Shown here piece after piece: positions 41,764-50,817 of a stretch of 64,000 nucleotides of DNA. The stretch is from Rodentibacter genomosp. 1 (GTDB taxonomy: Bacteria > Pseudomonadota > Gammaproteobacteria > Enterobacterales > Pasteurellaceae). The stretch is from assembly GCF_001999285.1 (NCBI RefSeq), contig NZ_MLHN01000004.1, forward strand, positions 91,241 to 155,240. Direction: 5' to 3'. Within the stretch, counting starts at the first letter, position 1, and each line of letters opens with the position of its first letter. Made by a program: the position numbers and the translations under genes. Under the pieces are notes generated by a model. It was not told the origin of the DNA, did not search any database, and saw nothing but the letters and a program-made list of their open reading frames with translations.

Positions 41764-42579
41764 TTAACTGTTCGCTCTCGCAAAGGCTGCCGCCTCATCA
41801 ATCAATTCATCGCTTGGGCGTTGGTGGGTATAGAGTTCAAATTGTTCCACCGCCTGTAAAACGATCACTTCTGCACCTGAAATAGTTTGTTTTCCTTGGC
41901 TTTCCGCATATTGAATGAATGGTGTTTCTGCAGGGATTGCCACCACATCAAAGGCAACATTTGCCGCATCAATCATTGCTTTAGGAAAGGCGAGATCAGA
42001 CTCCTCTTTTCCCCCTTTCATCCCTATTGGGGTGACATTGACTAAAATATCCGCTTGCTGATTTTCTAAGTGATTGATGTATTCGTAACCATAAAGTGCG
42101 CTCAAATATTTGCCGGTTTTTTCATTTCTGGCATACACTTTTAAATCCCCAAAACCGCTATTTTTAAAGGCTGCGACAACGGCTTTTGCCATTCCACCAC
42201 TACCATGTACAATCACCCGTGCATTTTTATCTAATTGATATTTCTCAATTAATTTCACAATTGCAATGTAATCGGTGTTATAGGCACGTAGAACGCCGTT
42301 GTCATTCACAATGGTATTCACCGATTCAATAGCCTGTGCAGAGGGGTGAATTTCATCGACAAACGGCATACAGCTTTCTTTAAACGGCATAGACACGGCA
42401 CAACCGCGAATCCCTAAGGCTCGCACACCTTTCACGGCGTGTTCAATATCTTGTGTGGTAAAGGCTTTATAAATAAAGTTAAGCCCAAGTTTTTCATATA
42501 AATAATTATGAAATTTCGTGCCAAAATTGCCCTGCCTGCCGGAAAGAGACATACAAAGTTGGGTGTCTTTGTTGAGCAT
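41764..42579 (-). CDS. Shikimate dehydrogenase-like protein (SDH-L)
   Basis: 271 residues starting MLNKDTQLCMSLSGRQGNFG. An in-frame ATG 24 bases upstream exists but is less like the family. Conserved AroE-type elements are MPFKESCMPFVDE (catalytic Lys region), NTIVNDNGVLRAYNTDY and the nucleotide loop HGSGGMAKAVVAAF. It closely follows the pattern of the H. influenzae SDH-like protein HI0607, which is distinct from AroE and YdiB. In that genome the gene is the neighbour of cysE; here the RTX operon lies between them, and read-through from hlyD is possible. Confidence 0.9.
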   Translation of the reverse strand: MLNKDTQLCMSLSGRQGNFGTKFHNYLYEKLGLNFIYKAFTTQDIEHAVKGVRALGIRGCAVSMPFKESCMPFVDEIHPSAQAIESVNTIVNDNGVLRAYNTDYIAIVKLIEKYQLDKNARVIVHGSGGMAKAVVAAFKNSGFGDLKVYARNEKTGKYLSALYGYEYINHLENQQADILVNVTPIGMKGGKEESDLAFPKAMIDAANVAFDVVAIPAETPFIQYAESQGKQTISGAEVIVLQAVEQFELYTHQRPSDELIDEAAAFARANS

Positions 42580-42613
42580 TTTATTTTCCCATTTAATTTT
42601 CATAAAACTATCT

Positions 42614-44038
42614 TTAACGTTCGGTAAAGCTCTCCGAAAAGGTGGATTGTAAAGGGCTTAATAAATAACTAATGACAGAACGTCTACCTGTTTTAATTTC
42701 AGCGTTAACCATCATACCGGCCGTTAAATTAACCCGATGATTTTCTATAATTAAATAATCTTTGTCTAGCTCAATAATCGCAGCAAAAGCAAGCCCAACT
42801 TTTTCAGTTTCAATAGCATCAAAACTCAGTGATTTTACTTTACCTGTTAAGTAACCATAGCGTGTATAAGGAAATGTTTCTACTTTTACTGTCACTTCCT
42901 GCCCTTGACGAATAAATCCAATGTCCTGATTACCAATTATAGCCTTTACTTCCAATTTATCGTGCTTTGGCACAACGACCATCAACGGTTGAGCGGTAGT
43001 AACAACCCCACCAATGGTATGCACTACTAATTGTTGAATTGAACCTGTAACAGGTGCTTTAATCTGTGTTGTTTTTTGACGCTCAATATATTTTTCTTTT
43101 TCAAAAACAAGCTGCTTAATTTGTTCATTCGCCTGTCTTAGAGAATCTTGAGTATCTCTAATAAAGGTATTTGTTAAAAGGTTTTGTTCATCTTTTGCCT
43201 GTTGAATTTCCGCATTAATTTCATTTAGTTTGCTTTCTAAGGTTAAAATTTCATTTTTGATGTCAATATATTTTGTTTCTTGTTCTAAATATTGATGTTT
43301 AGAAACAGCGTTTAATTTGAGTAATTTAGCTAAATCATTGGTTTTTTCTTTTTCTAATCTTTGTAAAGATTGGTATTTCTTGATTTGCATTTTTATGGTG
43401 GAAAATTCTGCACGTTTCTGTTCTAACAGTGCCGCCGCTTTTTTCTGTTGAAGAAGGTAAGTATTAAATTGAGCCAAGATTAATTGCTGAGATTGTTGCT
43501 GTTCTACAGAAGAGATTGATTCATCATCAATTTGTAAAGAAGGAGGAACATTAGAATAAATAGAATCTAATAATGCATGGGCTCGAGTTTTAGCTAATTT
43601 AGCACTATTTAGTGCTTGATTTGCTTTTTGTAATTCTTCTTTAGCCCCTAATGAAGTCAGTTCAAGCAACAATTCTCCTTTTTCAACCATTTGTCCATCA
43701 TTGACATAGATGTTCTCGACAATTGCATTTTCAATTGGTTGAATGATTTTACTATTTCCACTGTAAGCTATTTTTCCAGTAGCAGTGGAGACGATATCCA
43801 CCTTACCGAAAATTGCCCAACCACAGGTGATTAAAATAAACAACATAATCAAATGACTTGACCTTCGAGGTAATACAGAAACCGGTTTTTCTATTAATTC
43901 TAGATGCGCCGGCAGAAAATCATATTCATTTTCTTCACGAATAGGTGTATCCAAACTCTTACGAATTTTCCAAACTTCACGAAAATGGTGAATATAATGA
44001 TGTAGAAAGCTTAATATTGCTTGAAAATAGGTTTTCAT
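42614..44038 (-). CDS. Type I secretion membrane fusion protein, HlyD family
   Basis: 474 residues. A cytoplasmic N-terminus is followed by one membrane helix (about 61-80, SHLIMLFILITCGWAIFGKV), a lipoyl half-motif (ENAIVENIYVNDGQMVEKGELL), a long coiled coil (about 150-315) and a beta-barrel (APVTGSIQQLVVHTIGGVV onward). It bridges the HlyB-like ABC protein and an outer-membrane TolC, which is not encoded here. It starts three bases after the hlyB-like stop. Confidence 0.93.
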   Translation of the reverse strand: MKTYFQAILSFLHHYIHHFREVWKIRKSLDTPIREENEYDFLPAHLELIEKPVSVLPRRSSHLIMLFILITCGWAIFGKVDIVSTATGKIAYSGNSKIIQPIENAIVENIYVNDGQMVEKGELLLELTSLGAKEELQKANQALNSAKLAKTRAHALLDSIYSNVPPSLQIDDESISSVEQQQSQQLILAQFNTYLLQQKKAAALLEQKRAEFSTIKMQIKKYQSLQRLEKEKTNDLAKLLKLNAVSKHQYLEQETKYIDIKNEILTLESKLNEINAEIQQAKDEQNLLTNTFIRDTQDSLRQANEQIKQLVFEKEKYIERQKTTQIKAPVTGSIQQLVVHTIGGVVTTAQPLMVVVPKHDKLEVKAIIGNQDIGFIRQGQEVTVKVETFPYTRYGYLTGKVKSLSFDAIETEKVGLAFAAIIELDKDYLIIENHRVNLTAGMMVNAEIKTGRRSVISYLLSPLQSTFSESFTER

Positions 44039-44041
44039 AAT

Positions 44042-46171
44042 TTAATGCCCTAATTGCAAGTGGTATAGATAATGGTATAAACCTTGGGGATTATTAAGTA
44101 ATTCTTCATGTGAACCAAATTCTATTTGTTTACCTTTTTCTAATACGAGAATTTTATCTGCAATTTGGACGGTAGAGAGACGGTGGGCAATGATGATAAC
44201 AGTTCTATTTCGGCAAATTTGTCGCATGTTTGTCATAATGACTCGTTCGGATTCATAATCCAAAGCACTCGTTGCTTCATCAAAAATTAAGATTTTAGGG
44301 TTTGTAATCAAAGCTCGGGCAATCGCAATTCGCTGTCTCTGACCACCCGATAATCCTGTCCCTTGTTCGCCAACAATGGTGTCATAGCCATTATCCAATT
44401 CACAGATAAAGTTATGAGCACCAGCAAGTTTTGCCGCATAGATGACTTTTTCAATATTTATTCCAGGAACACTAATCGCAATGTTATCTCTAATACTCCG
44501 ATTTAATAAAATATTTTCTTGTAACACGACGCCAATTTGTTTACGTAACCAATTAGGATCAAGTAAAGTTAAATCTTGCTCGTCAATTTTAATTTTTCCT
44601 CCTGTTGGCACATATAAGCGTTGAATTAATTTAGCAATAGTGCTTTTCCCTGAACCTGATCGACCTACAATACCGATGATTTGACCTTCGCTAATAGAAA
44701 AAGACAAATCATCAATTATTGTATTACCTTGCAATTGATAACGAAATGATACTTGCTCAAAAAGAATATTCCCTTTGATTTTGGATAGAGAAAGATTATT
44801 TTTCGATATTTCAGTTGGCGTATTTAAAATATCACCTAAACGCTCTACCGAAATTCCCACTTGTTGAAAATCTTGCCATAATTGTGCAAGACGGATAACA
44901 GGCATTGCCACTTGTCCTGCCAGCATATTAAACGCAATAAGTTGTCCTATGCTTAAATCGCCGCTTATCACAAAATGAGCACCTAGCCATAAATTAATGA
45001 CCATCACCATTTTTTGAATAAATTGAACACCTTGCTGCCCGATGACTGCAATTTTAGTAACCTTAAATCCGGCTTGAACATAGGCTGCCAATTGTTTGTC
45101 CCAACGATCAATCATTTGTGGTGAAACTGACATTGATTTAATCATATTAATTGCAGTAACGGATTCCACTAAAAATGCTTGATTATCGGCATTGCGGGCA
45201 AATTTTGTATCAAGTTGTTTACGTAAAATAGGTGTAATAAAAATAGACCAAATAATATAACAAGGTAAAGAAAGTAAAACGACCAAAGTGAGCCATTTAC
45301 TGTAGAACCACATAACCGAAAAGAATAAAAAAGAAAAGCATAAATCTAAAACGGAGGTTAGTGCTTGCCCGGTAAGAAAATAACGAATTTGTTCTAACTC
45401 ACGTATTCTTGCTATGGTATCGCCGACTCTACGTGTTTCAAAATAAGCCAAAGGCAGTTTTAATAAATGCCGAAATAATCTTGCGCCAAGTTCCACATCA
45501 ATCCGGCTGGTCGTATGGGAAAAAATATAAGTCCGTAAACCGCCTAAAATAATTTCAAAAAACACGGTAATAACAAGAGCAAAAGTTACAACATTTAAAG
45601 TATTAAAGCCTTGATGAACCAATACCTTATCCATCACAACTTGAAAAAAGAGCGGCGTAATTAGAGCAAGAAATTGCAAAACAAGCGAAATACCGATAAC
45701 TTCTAATAAAATTCGGCGATATTTCACTACGGCAGGAATAAACCAAGTAAAATCAAATTTAGCAAGTTGTCCGAGAACAGAGGCTCTAGAGGTAATCGCA
45801 ATAATTTCACCAGGATAACGCTGTTTAAATTCTTGTTCGGATAATATTGTTGGTTCAGGTAAGGTTAAATCTTGAATTAAGTAACGATGATGTTGTTCGT
45901 CTATGCGAGCAAGAATAAAGTGTTTTCCCTCGGTTTTATCCCATACAAAAACCGGTAAATGACAATAGGGTAAACGAGAAATTGGCTTAGAAAGTAACCG
46001 CACTTTTAACCCTAAAGATTTTGCTGCCAATAACCAACCTGTTTGGGTTAAACCTTTCCCTTCAATATCAAATTGATATTTAATGTTTTCTTCCGTTGCT
46101 GCAATATCATGATATTGAGCTAAGAGAATTAATCCCCTCAATGCAGGATCAAAAATTTGATTATCTTCCAT
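44042..46171 (-). CDS. Type I secretion ABC exporter, HlyB-like
   Basis: 709 residues and strikingly like E. coli HlyB along its whole length. The N-terminal C39-like domain (1-125) has [11 protein letters not shown] where true peptidases carry a catalytic Cys, so it is a non-cleaving chaperone-like domain as in RTX exporters. Membrane helices span about 150-430. The ATPase has Walker [14 protein letters not shown], signature [15 protein letters not shown] and Walker [13 protein letters not shown]. It should export the RTX protein encoded three genes upstream without cleaving a leader. Confidence 0.95.
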   Translation of the reverse strand: MEDNQIFDPALRGLILLAQYHDIAATEENIKYQFDIEGKGLTQTGWLLAAKSLGLKVRLLSKPISRLPYCHLPVFVWDKTEGKHFILARIDEQHHRYLIQDLTLPEPTILSEQEFKQRYPGEIIAITSRASVLGQLAKFDFTWFIPAVVKYRRILLEVIGISLVLQFLALITPLFFQVVMDKVLVHQGFNTLNVVTFALVITVFFEIILGGLRTYIFSHTTSRIDVELGARLFRHLLKLPLAYFETRRVGDTIARIRELEQIRYFLTGQALTSVLDLCFSFLFFSVMWFYSKWLTLVVLLSLPCYIIWSIFITPILRKQLDTKFARNADNQAFLVESVTAINMIKSMSVSPQMIDRWDKQLAAYVQAGFKVTKIAVIGQQGVQFIQKMVMVINLWLGAHFVISGDLSIGQLIAFNMLAGQVAMPVIRLAQLWQDFQQVGISVERLGDILNTPTEISKNNLSLSKIKGNILFEQVSFRYQLQGNTIIDDLSFSISEGQIIGIVGRSGSGKSTIAKLIQRLYVPTGGKIKIDEQDLTLLDPNWLRKQIGVVLQENILLNRSIRDNIAISVPGINIEKVIYAAKLAGAHNFICELDNGYDTIVGEQGTGLSGGQRQRIAIARALITNPKILIFDEATSALDYESERVIMTNMRQICRNRTVIIIAHRLSTVQIADKILVLEKGKQIEFGSHEELLNNPQGLYHYLYHLQLGH

Positions 46172-46173
46172 TA

Positions 46174-46812
46174 TTATTTCCCATTTTTTCTTTTATTTTT
46201 CATTAGTAATCTGATTTTATCTTTTTTATCATAGGTAACTTTATATTGGTATTTAAGGAAATTAATAGGGTGCAGAAATAAAATAATAAGAAACATCATT
46301 AATAAAGTTGAACAGCCATAAAAAACATAAGGTAAAAATATTAATGTTGCGAAAGAATCCCTAAAAAATGCTGTTTTTATTGCCACTTCATCTAAAGGAG
46401 CATAATCAATATAAATAAAGAATATACACATAAAAATAGAAAGTGATAAAGCTAAAACCCCAGCAATCTTTATTAAAATTATTTTAATAATATTTTTTTC
46501 TATAGTAATTTTTAAATCATTGAGCTCCTTTTCTGATAAGTAACTAAATTTAATTTTTTTTGCAAGAAAAAAAGCTGATACTATAGGTAAAATCATTAAT
46601 AAATTTGATAAGATATGAGATTGAAATGGGTAAATTTGAGAATAAATTCCTCTATCTTTGATTAAAAATCTATCTAAAAATTTTTCAAAATTTGTTTCAG
46701 GTATATCATTAAAAAAAACAACTACAAATATAAATAGTAGTAATGCACTAACCAGGTTATATTTTATCATCTTTTCATCAATATTTACCCTAGGGTATTT
46801 TTTGTCTTCCAT
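46174..46812 (-). CDS. Probable bacteriocin immunity protein 2 (four-helix membrane protein)
   Basis: 212 residues from the ATG at 46812 ([13 protein letters not shown]), one base after the preceding stop. Four hydrophobic helices are seen near 20-36, 64-84, 107-136 and 154-182, with a basic tail [14 protein letters not shown]. It is a paralogue of the next-upstream gene over its full length, sharing FFN-x-x-[20 protein letters not shown] and HPINF-x-KYQYK. Size and topology fit immunity proteins of A-type pore-forming colicins (four helices). Position directly after the RTX gene supports this. Immunity is inferred; I do not recognise a named family. Confidence 0.65.
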   Translation of the reverse strand: MEDKKYPRVNIDEKMIKYNLVSALLLFIFVVVFFNDIPETNFEKFLDRFLIKDRGIYSQIYPFQSHILSNLLMILPIVSAFFLAKKIKFSYLSEKELNDLKITIEKNIIKIILIKIAGVLALSLSIFMCIFFIYIDYAPLDEVAIKTAFFRDSFATLIFLPYVFYGCSTLLMMFLIILFLHPINFLKYQYKVTYDKKDKIRLLMKNKRKNGK

Positions 46813-46813
46813 A

Positions 46814-47452
46814 TTATTTCTCACTTTTTCTTTTATTTTTCATTAGTAATCTAATCTTATCTTTTCTGTCATAGATGTAAGGGAGCTTATATTGATACTT
46901 AAAAAAGTTTATAGGATGAAAAATAATAGTGAAGAAAATACTCATTACTGACATTGAACACATATAAAATAAATATGGAAGAAATATAACCATTACAAAT
47001 GAATCCCTAAAAAATGTTGTTCTTATTTCTACCTCATTTAATGGGGCATAATCTATATAAATTGGAAATGAACAAATAAAGATAACGGCTAATATAAAAA
47101 ATAGCCATGCAACTTTCATAAAGAATTTTTTCAGACCATTTCTCTCAATAACTCCTCCTAGATTAATTATTTCTTTTTCTGAGAGATAATTAAACTTAAT
47201 AGTTAGGGATAAAGCCGAAATTGGCGTTAGCCACATAATTAAATTTGATATAATCTGAGAAGGAAATGGATAAATTTGAGAATAAATCCCTCGCTCTTTA
47301 ATTAATAATTCATATAGAAATATTTCGAAGTCTGTTTCCGGTGAATTATTAAAAAAAACAATGACGAACAACAAGATAAATAACGTTGAAAGCAAGTTGT
47401 AATTTAAAACCTTATCATTAAATTCTATTCTAGGATATTTTTTATCTATCAT
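46814..47452 (-). CDS. Probable bacteriocin immunity protein 1 (four-helix membrane protein)
   Basis: 212 residues. The ATG at 47452 overlaps the stop of the RTX gene as ATGA, with GGGGGG a few bases upstream, so it is translationally coupled to the RTX gene. Four helices are near 18-36, 66-82, 108-132 and 152-182, with a C-terminal basic tail. It is paralogous to the following gene, and the 3' ends are nearly identical at nucleotide level, pointing to tandem duplication. The region is very AT-rich compared with the flanking housekeeping genes. Confidence 0.65.
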   Translation of the reverse strand: MIDKKYPRIEFNDKVLNYNLLSTLFILLFVIVFFNNSPETDFEIFLYELLIKERGIYSQIYPFPSQIISNLIMWLTPISALSLTIKFNYLSEKEIINLGGVIERNGLKKFFMKVAWLFFILAVIFICSFPIYIDYAPLNEVEIRTTFFRDSFVMVIFLPYLFYMCSMSVMSIFFTIIFHPINFFKYQYKLPYIYDRKDKIRLLMKNKRKSEK

Positions 47453-49611
47453 AGTTCCCCCCAAATTTTATTGGTTAATTTATTAAGATTTTCTAAATTA
47501 TCTGCTGCTCTTAAATTACCATTATTTACATTAATAGCAAATAAAGACATGTTATTAACTAATTGATTGATATCAACAGAAGCGTCATTTCCTATTTGTA
47601 AGGTCTCTAACCTATTGAGAAAAGATTCTCGTTTTCTACCAAAACTACGTCTATGGATTGTTACTTTATTAAAATCTTTTATTAAAATACTCTCATTACT
47701 TTGTGGAAAAGAAAGGCGTAAATCCAAGTTTTCTTTAGTAAATAGAATATCTTTCCCATAAAAAGATTCATCAAGATAAATTTTATCATTACCATTCTCA
47801 TCATAAATTACATCGTTACCAATAGAGCCGGAAAAATAATAAACATCATCACTACCTTTTCCTTCAAGATGGTTATTTTCACTGTTTCCTTGTAGAAAAT
47901 CTTTACCTTCTCCACCTATAGTGGGCTTTCCAGAAGAAGAGTTAAGTTTATTATCATAGTATTCGTACTTAATATTATCTTTTATATGTTTATTTTTATT
48001 TGATATAATCTTCCTTATATCTCTAAAATTTAAGACCCTTCCATTAGGAAAAATTATTTCAATGTGAGGTTCAAAATGATTTCTAGAAACAAATTCATTT
48101 TTAGGTCTATAACTTCTATTTATTGAGAGCGATGATTTAGTATCAATAAAAGAAAGTGTAAGTTTATTATTTAGTATATCTAGTGTAAAATAGGTTTTTT
48201 CAAATTCAATTCCCTTTCCAAGTATAATTTTATCATTTCCTTTATTATCTATAATGGTGTCATTTCCATCATCAAAATTGAATTGATAAATATCATCACC
48301 CTCTCCTCCTTCTAGATAATCATCTCCTTTTCCTCCTTCTAATATATCATTTCCTTTTCCTCCAAATAGCTTATCATTACCTAATTCTCCAAATAGGGTA
48401 TCATTTCCATTATATCCTTTAAGAATATTATTCCCACTATTTCCTCTCAGAATATTATCAAGATTATTTCCAGTAATAGCCGAATTTTTATTCCCAGATA
48501 ATTGGGCGTTTTTGATACTTCCCGGTAAATTTATATCGCCACTTGCTGATAAATAATGATCTTTAGTCAGAGAAAAAAGTTCTCCGTCTTTGTTAAATAG
48601 GCTTTTATCTGTAAGTAATTCAGATATATTAAATTTATCAGAAAAGTAACCTGTGGCTGTGGATAATAGAATAGAGGCGATTTTAAATGCTCTAGATGCA
48701 GGAGATAGATTAAAAATTATAACCACTAATTTGGAAATAATTTTCGCAGCTTGGAAACCAACTAATCCCTCTAATGCATCTCTTGTAAATTTTTCTAGTT
48801 TTGACCAATCACCGCCTATATAGGCTTTTTTCAGAGCCTCTGTAAATTCGGCTGTTACTAGGGTTTTACCTATTATCCCTAACTTTGTTGCAAAAGCATT
48901 TTTGATTTCTGTTGCCGTTTTTAATGCTTCTGCTTCAGAAAGTCTGCCTGCTTTTTGTAAGGCTTCTCTATATTTGTTTTCATCCTCTATGAGACCTTTA
49001 AGGGTACTTTCTGAAATACTCATCGTATCTTTAATTTTTCCAAGGACATCTGAATTTTGGTTATTTGAAGGCGGATTTTTTACTTTTTTTGAGAGTTCCT
49101 CAACCACCCGAAAACTGCCTTTTAAGCTATCCAGATTTCCATTGTTGGAATTTAATAACTCTTGAACAGTCATCGTTTTTACTGCACCACTCGGGTTATC
49201 ATTTTTTAGAAATACTTCATCTGTAACATCAAATCCAATAAAAATACGACGTTCACCTGTTTTGCTATCATAGCCTCCGGCAATAATCCCATCATTATCC
49301 CGACTATCAAAAATAATTGTTCTTCCGTCTATTACTTCAGCTAAGAGATATTTCTTTCCTTTAACTGAATAAGCAATATACGTGCGATTTCCTTTAGATA
49401 AAGTCCAAAACTGGAATGTATCACTCGTTGATAACGTGAGGTTCTTGAATTTTATTCTTCTCGGACTACGGTTATTGCTATATCTGTCAGAATCACTCCC
49501 ATCAGAACCTCTTCTGATATCAGAATCCCATCCAGTATAGCTATTACTATCCGCCGTGACTGTAATTTCATCTAAATAGTCCATATCTTTATCTGAATTA
49601 GATCTACTCAT
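47449..49611 (-). CDS. RTX protein with TonB-box-like N-terminus and colicin-like pore domain; putative secreted bacteriocin
   Basis: 720 residues, no N-terminal signal peptide. Residues 13-20 read LDEITVTA, like a TonB box. Residues 50-150 form a beta-rich region of unknown fold. Residues 200-260 are helical and amphipathic. From 255 the pattern EALKKAYIGGDWSKLEKF, a hydrophobic hairpin (284-321) and YFSDKF (322-327) resembles the pore-forming domain of colicins. RTX-type GGxGxDxL repeats lie at 380-440 (GNDKLFGGKGNDILEGGKGD) and about 565-612, binding calcium after secretion. The last 60 residues should be the type I secretion signal. No HlyC-type acyltransferase gene is nearby, unlike cytolysin operons. 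AAGGAG precedes the ATG. Confidence 0.8.
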   Translation of the reverse strand: MSRSNSDKDMDYLDEITVTADSNSYTGWDSDIRRGSDGSDSDRYSNNRSPRRIKFKNLTLSTSDTFQFWTLSKGNRTYIAYSVKGKKYLLAEVIDGRTIIFDSRDNDGIIAGGYDSKTGERRIFIGFDVTDEVFLKNDNPSGAVKTMTVQELLNSNNGNLDSLKGSFRVVEELSKKVKNPPSNNQNSDVLGKIKDTMSISESTLKGLIEDENKYREALQKAGRLSEAEALKTATEIKNAFATKLGIIGKTLVTAEFTEALKKAYIGGDWSKLEKFTRDALEGLVGFQAAKIISKLVVIIFNLSPASRAFKIASILLSTATGYFSDKFNISELLTDKSLFNKDGELFSLTKDHYLSASGDINLPGSIKNAQLSGNKNSAITGNNLDNILRGNSGNNILKGYNGNDTLFGELGNDKLFGGKGNDILEGGKGDDYLEGGEGDDIYQFNFDDGNDTIIDNKGNDKIILGKGIEFEKTYFTLDILNNKLTLSFIDTKSSLSINRSYRPKNEFVSRNHFEPHIEIIFPNGRVLNFRDIRKIISNKNKHIKDNIKYEYYDNKLNSSSGKPTIGGEGKDFLQGNSENNHLEGKGSDDVYYFSGSIGNDVIYDENGNDKIYLDESFYGKDILFTKENLDLRLSFPQSNESILIKDFNKVTIHRRSFGRKRESFLNRLETLQIGNDASVDINQLVNNMSLFAINVNNGNLRAADNLENLNKLTNKIWGEL

Positions 49612-50010
49612 ATTTTTCTCCTTACTATAAGAATTTTTTCAATATTTGAGCACTATCTCCCATAACATGGATTTGATAGCTTCTATTTAGATAGATGATT
49701 AGAGTTAATCATTTATCATGAAATTTATTAACACGACAATTTACAGACATATTTTGTATTCCTGATTTCCTTTGTTACAAAAAATTAGCAATAATTGCCT
49801 TATTGCTTTACTTACTCTACAACAATCTAAAACCAGCGGAGTACCCACAAAATAAGAAACGAAGAGTTTTTATATAAAAACAAAAAGAATGGAAATCTAA
49901 GATCAGGAGCTAACTATAAATCTATAGCTAATTAAATCAATCAAATTTTAATAAGATTGTGATTTTCATCACAATAAATTTACATCCATGTAACTTCTAA
50001 TCCCTTTCAT
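49612..50010 (-). promoter_or_regulatory. AT-rich upstream region of the RTX operon
   Basis: About 400 bases without a gene between cysE and the RTX operon. It is very AT-rich with several possible -10 elements but none I can place confidently. The only clear signal is the CRP palindrome at 49958-49973. The size and base composition suggest it came with the accessory operon. Confidence 0.5.
49958..49973 (-). promoter_or_regulatory. Perfect CRP site upstream of the RTX operon
   Basis: TGTGA-TTTTCA-TCACA matches both CRP half-sites exactly. It is about 350 bp before the RTX start codon and just past the cysE stop. The only nearby downstream gene in either direction is the RTX operon, so catabolite control of bacteriocin expression is inferred; the 5' leader would be long. 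Confidence 0.75.
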
Positions 50011-50808
50011 TTAAATATTCAAATTCATCCCATCATCAATAAAATATTGGTTCATTTCAAATGCCGGTTTAGCGGCTTTGTCTTTGCCGATAATTCGTGC
50101 AGGTACACCGGCGGCGGTGGCGTATTCGGGAACGGGTTGAAGTACGACGGAATTTGCACCGATTTTGGCGTATTTGCCTACTTCAATATTACCGAGTATT
50201 TTTGCTCCGGCACCAATCATCACGCCTTCTCTCACTTTCGGGTGGCGATCACCGGATTCTTTACCCGTTCCGCCTAAGGTAACGCCTTGTAGAATGGATA
50301 CATCATTTTCAATAACGGATGTTTCTCCTACCACGATACCTGTAGCGTGGTCGAACATAATGCCATGACCGATTTTGGCAGCGGGGTGGATATCCACATC
50401 AAAAGCCACAGAAATTTGATTTTGTAAATAGAGGGCGAGCGCTTTTCGATCTTGTTGCCATAAATAATGGGTAATTCGATAGCTTTGAATGGCGTGAAAT
50501 CCTTTCAAGTAAAGCAATGGGGTGGACCATAATTCCACGGCAGGATCTCGTTGGCGCACTGCTTTAATATCACAAGCGGCATAATCAATAATCGCTGGTT
50601 CGGCTAAATAGGCTTCTTCAATGATTTCACGCAAAGAGATTGCCGGCATAATCGGGTTAGCTAATTTATTGGCGAGCAAATAACTTAACGCATTGCCCAA
50701 ATTTTGATGTTTTAATATCGTGGAATGAAAAAAGCTCGCAAGCATAGGCTCGTGCTCTGCCAATGTTTTCGCCTCTTGACGAATATGTTGCCATACTTCT
50801 AATGTCAT
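50011..50808 (-). CDS. cysE: Serine O-acetyltransferase
   Basis: 265 residues. It makes O-acetylserine for cysteine synthesis. The N-terminal helical domain is followed by left-handed beta-helix hexapeptide repeats (FDVDIHPAAKIGHGIMFDHA to KIGANSVVLQPVPEYA). The catalytic His lies in DHATGIVVGE. The C-terminus ends MNLNI, the terminal Ile that inserts into the CysK active site to form the cysteine synthase complex. Confidence 0.98.
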   Translation of the reverse strand: MTLEVWQHIRQEAKTLAEHEPMLASFFHSTILKHQNLGNALSYLLANKLANPIMPAISLREIIEEAYLAEPAIIDYAACDIKAVRQRDPAVELWSTPLLYLKGFHAIQSYRITHYLWQQDRKALALYLQNQISVAFDVDIHPAAKIGHGIMFDHATGIVVGETSVIENDVSILQGVTLGGTGKESGDRHPKVREGVMIGAGAKILGNIEVGKYAKIGANSVVLQPVPEYATAAGVPARIIGKDKAAKPAFEMNQYFIDDGMNLNI

Positions 50809-50817
50809 TTTTCCTCC

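Noticed and set aside
46174..47452. The two four-helix proteins as parts of the secretion machine
   Set aside because: Known type I systems need only the ABC protein, the fusion protein and TolC. Paralogous tandem copies coupled to the toxin fit immunity better, though this is not proven.
47449..49611. Calling the RTX protein a classical haemolysin/leukotoxin (HlyA/LtxA)
   Set aside because: It is 720 rather than about 1,000 residues, has few RTX repeats, no nearby HlyC acyltransferase, a single hydrophobic hairpin, and two membrane protein genes directly behind it that cytolysin operons lack.
49612..50010. A missing acyltransferase or regulator gene upstream of the RTX gene
   Set aside because: All frames in this AT-rich stretch are broken by stops; only a CRP site is recognisable.
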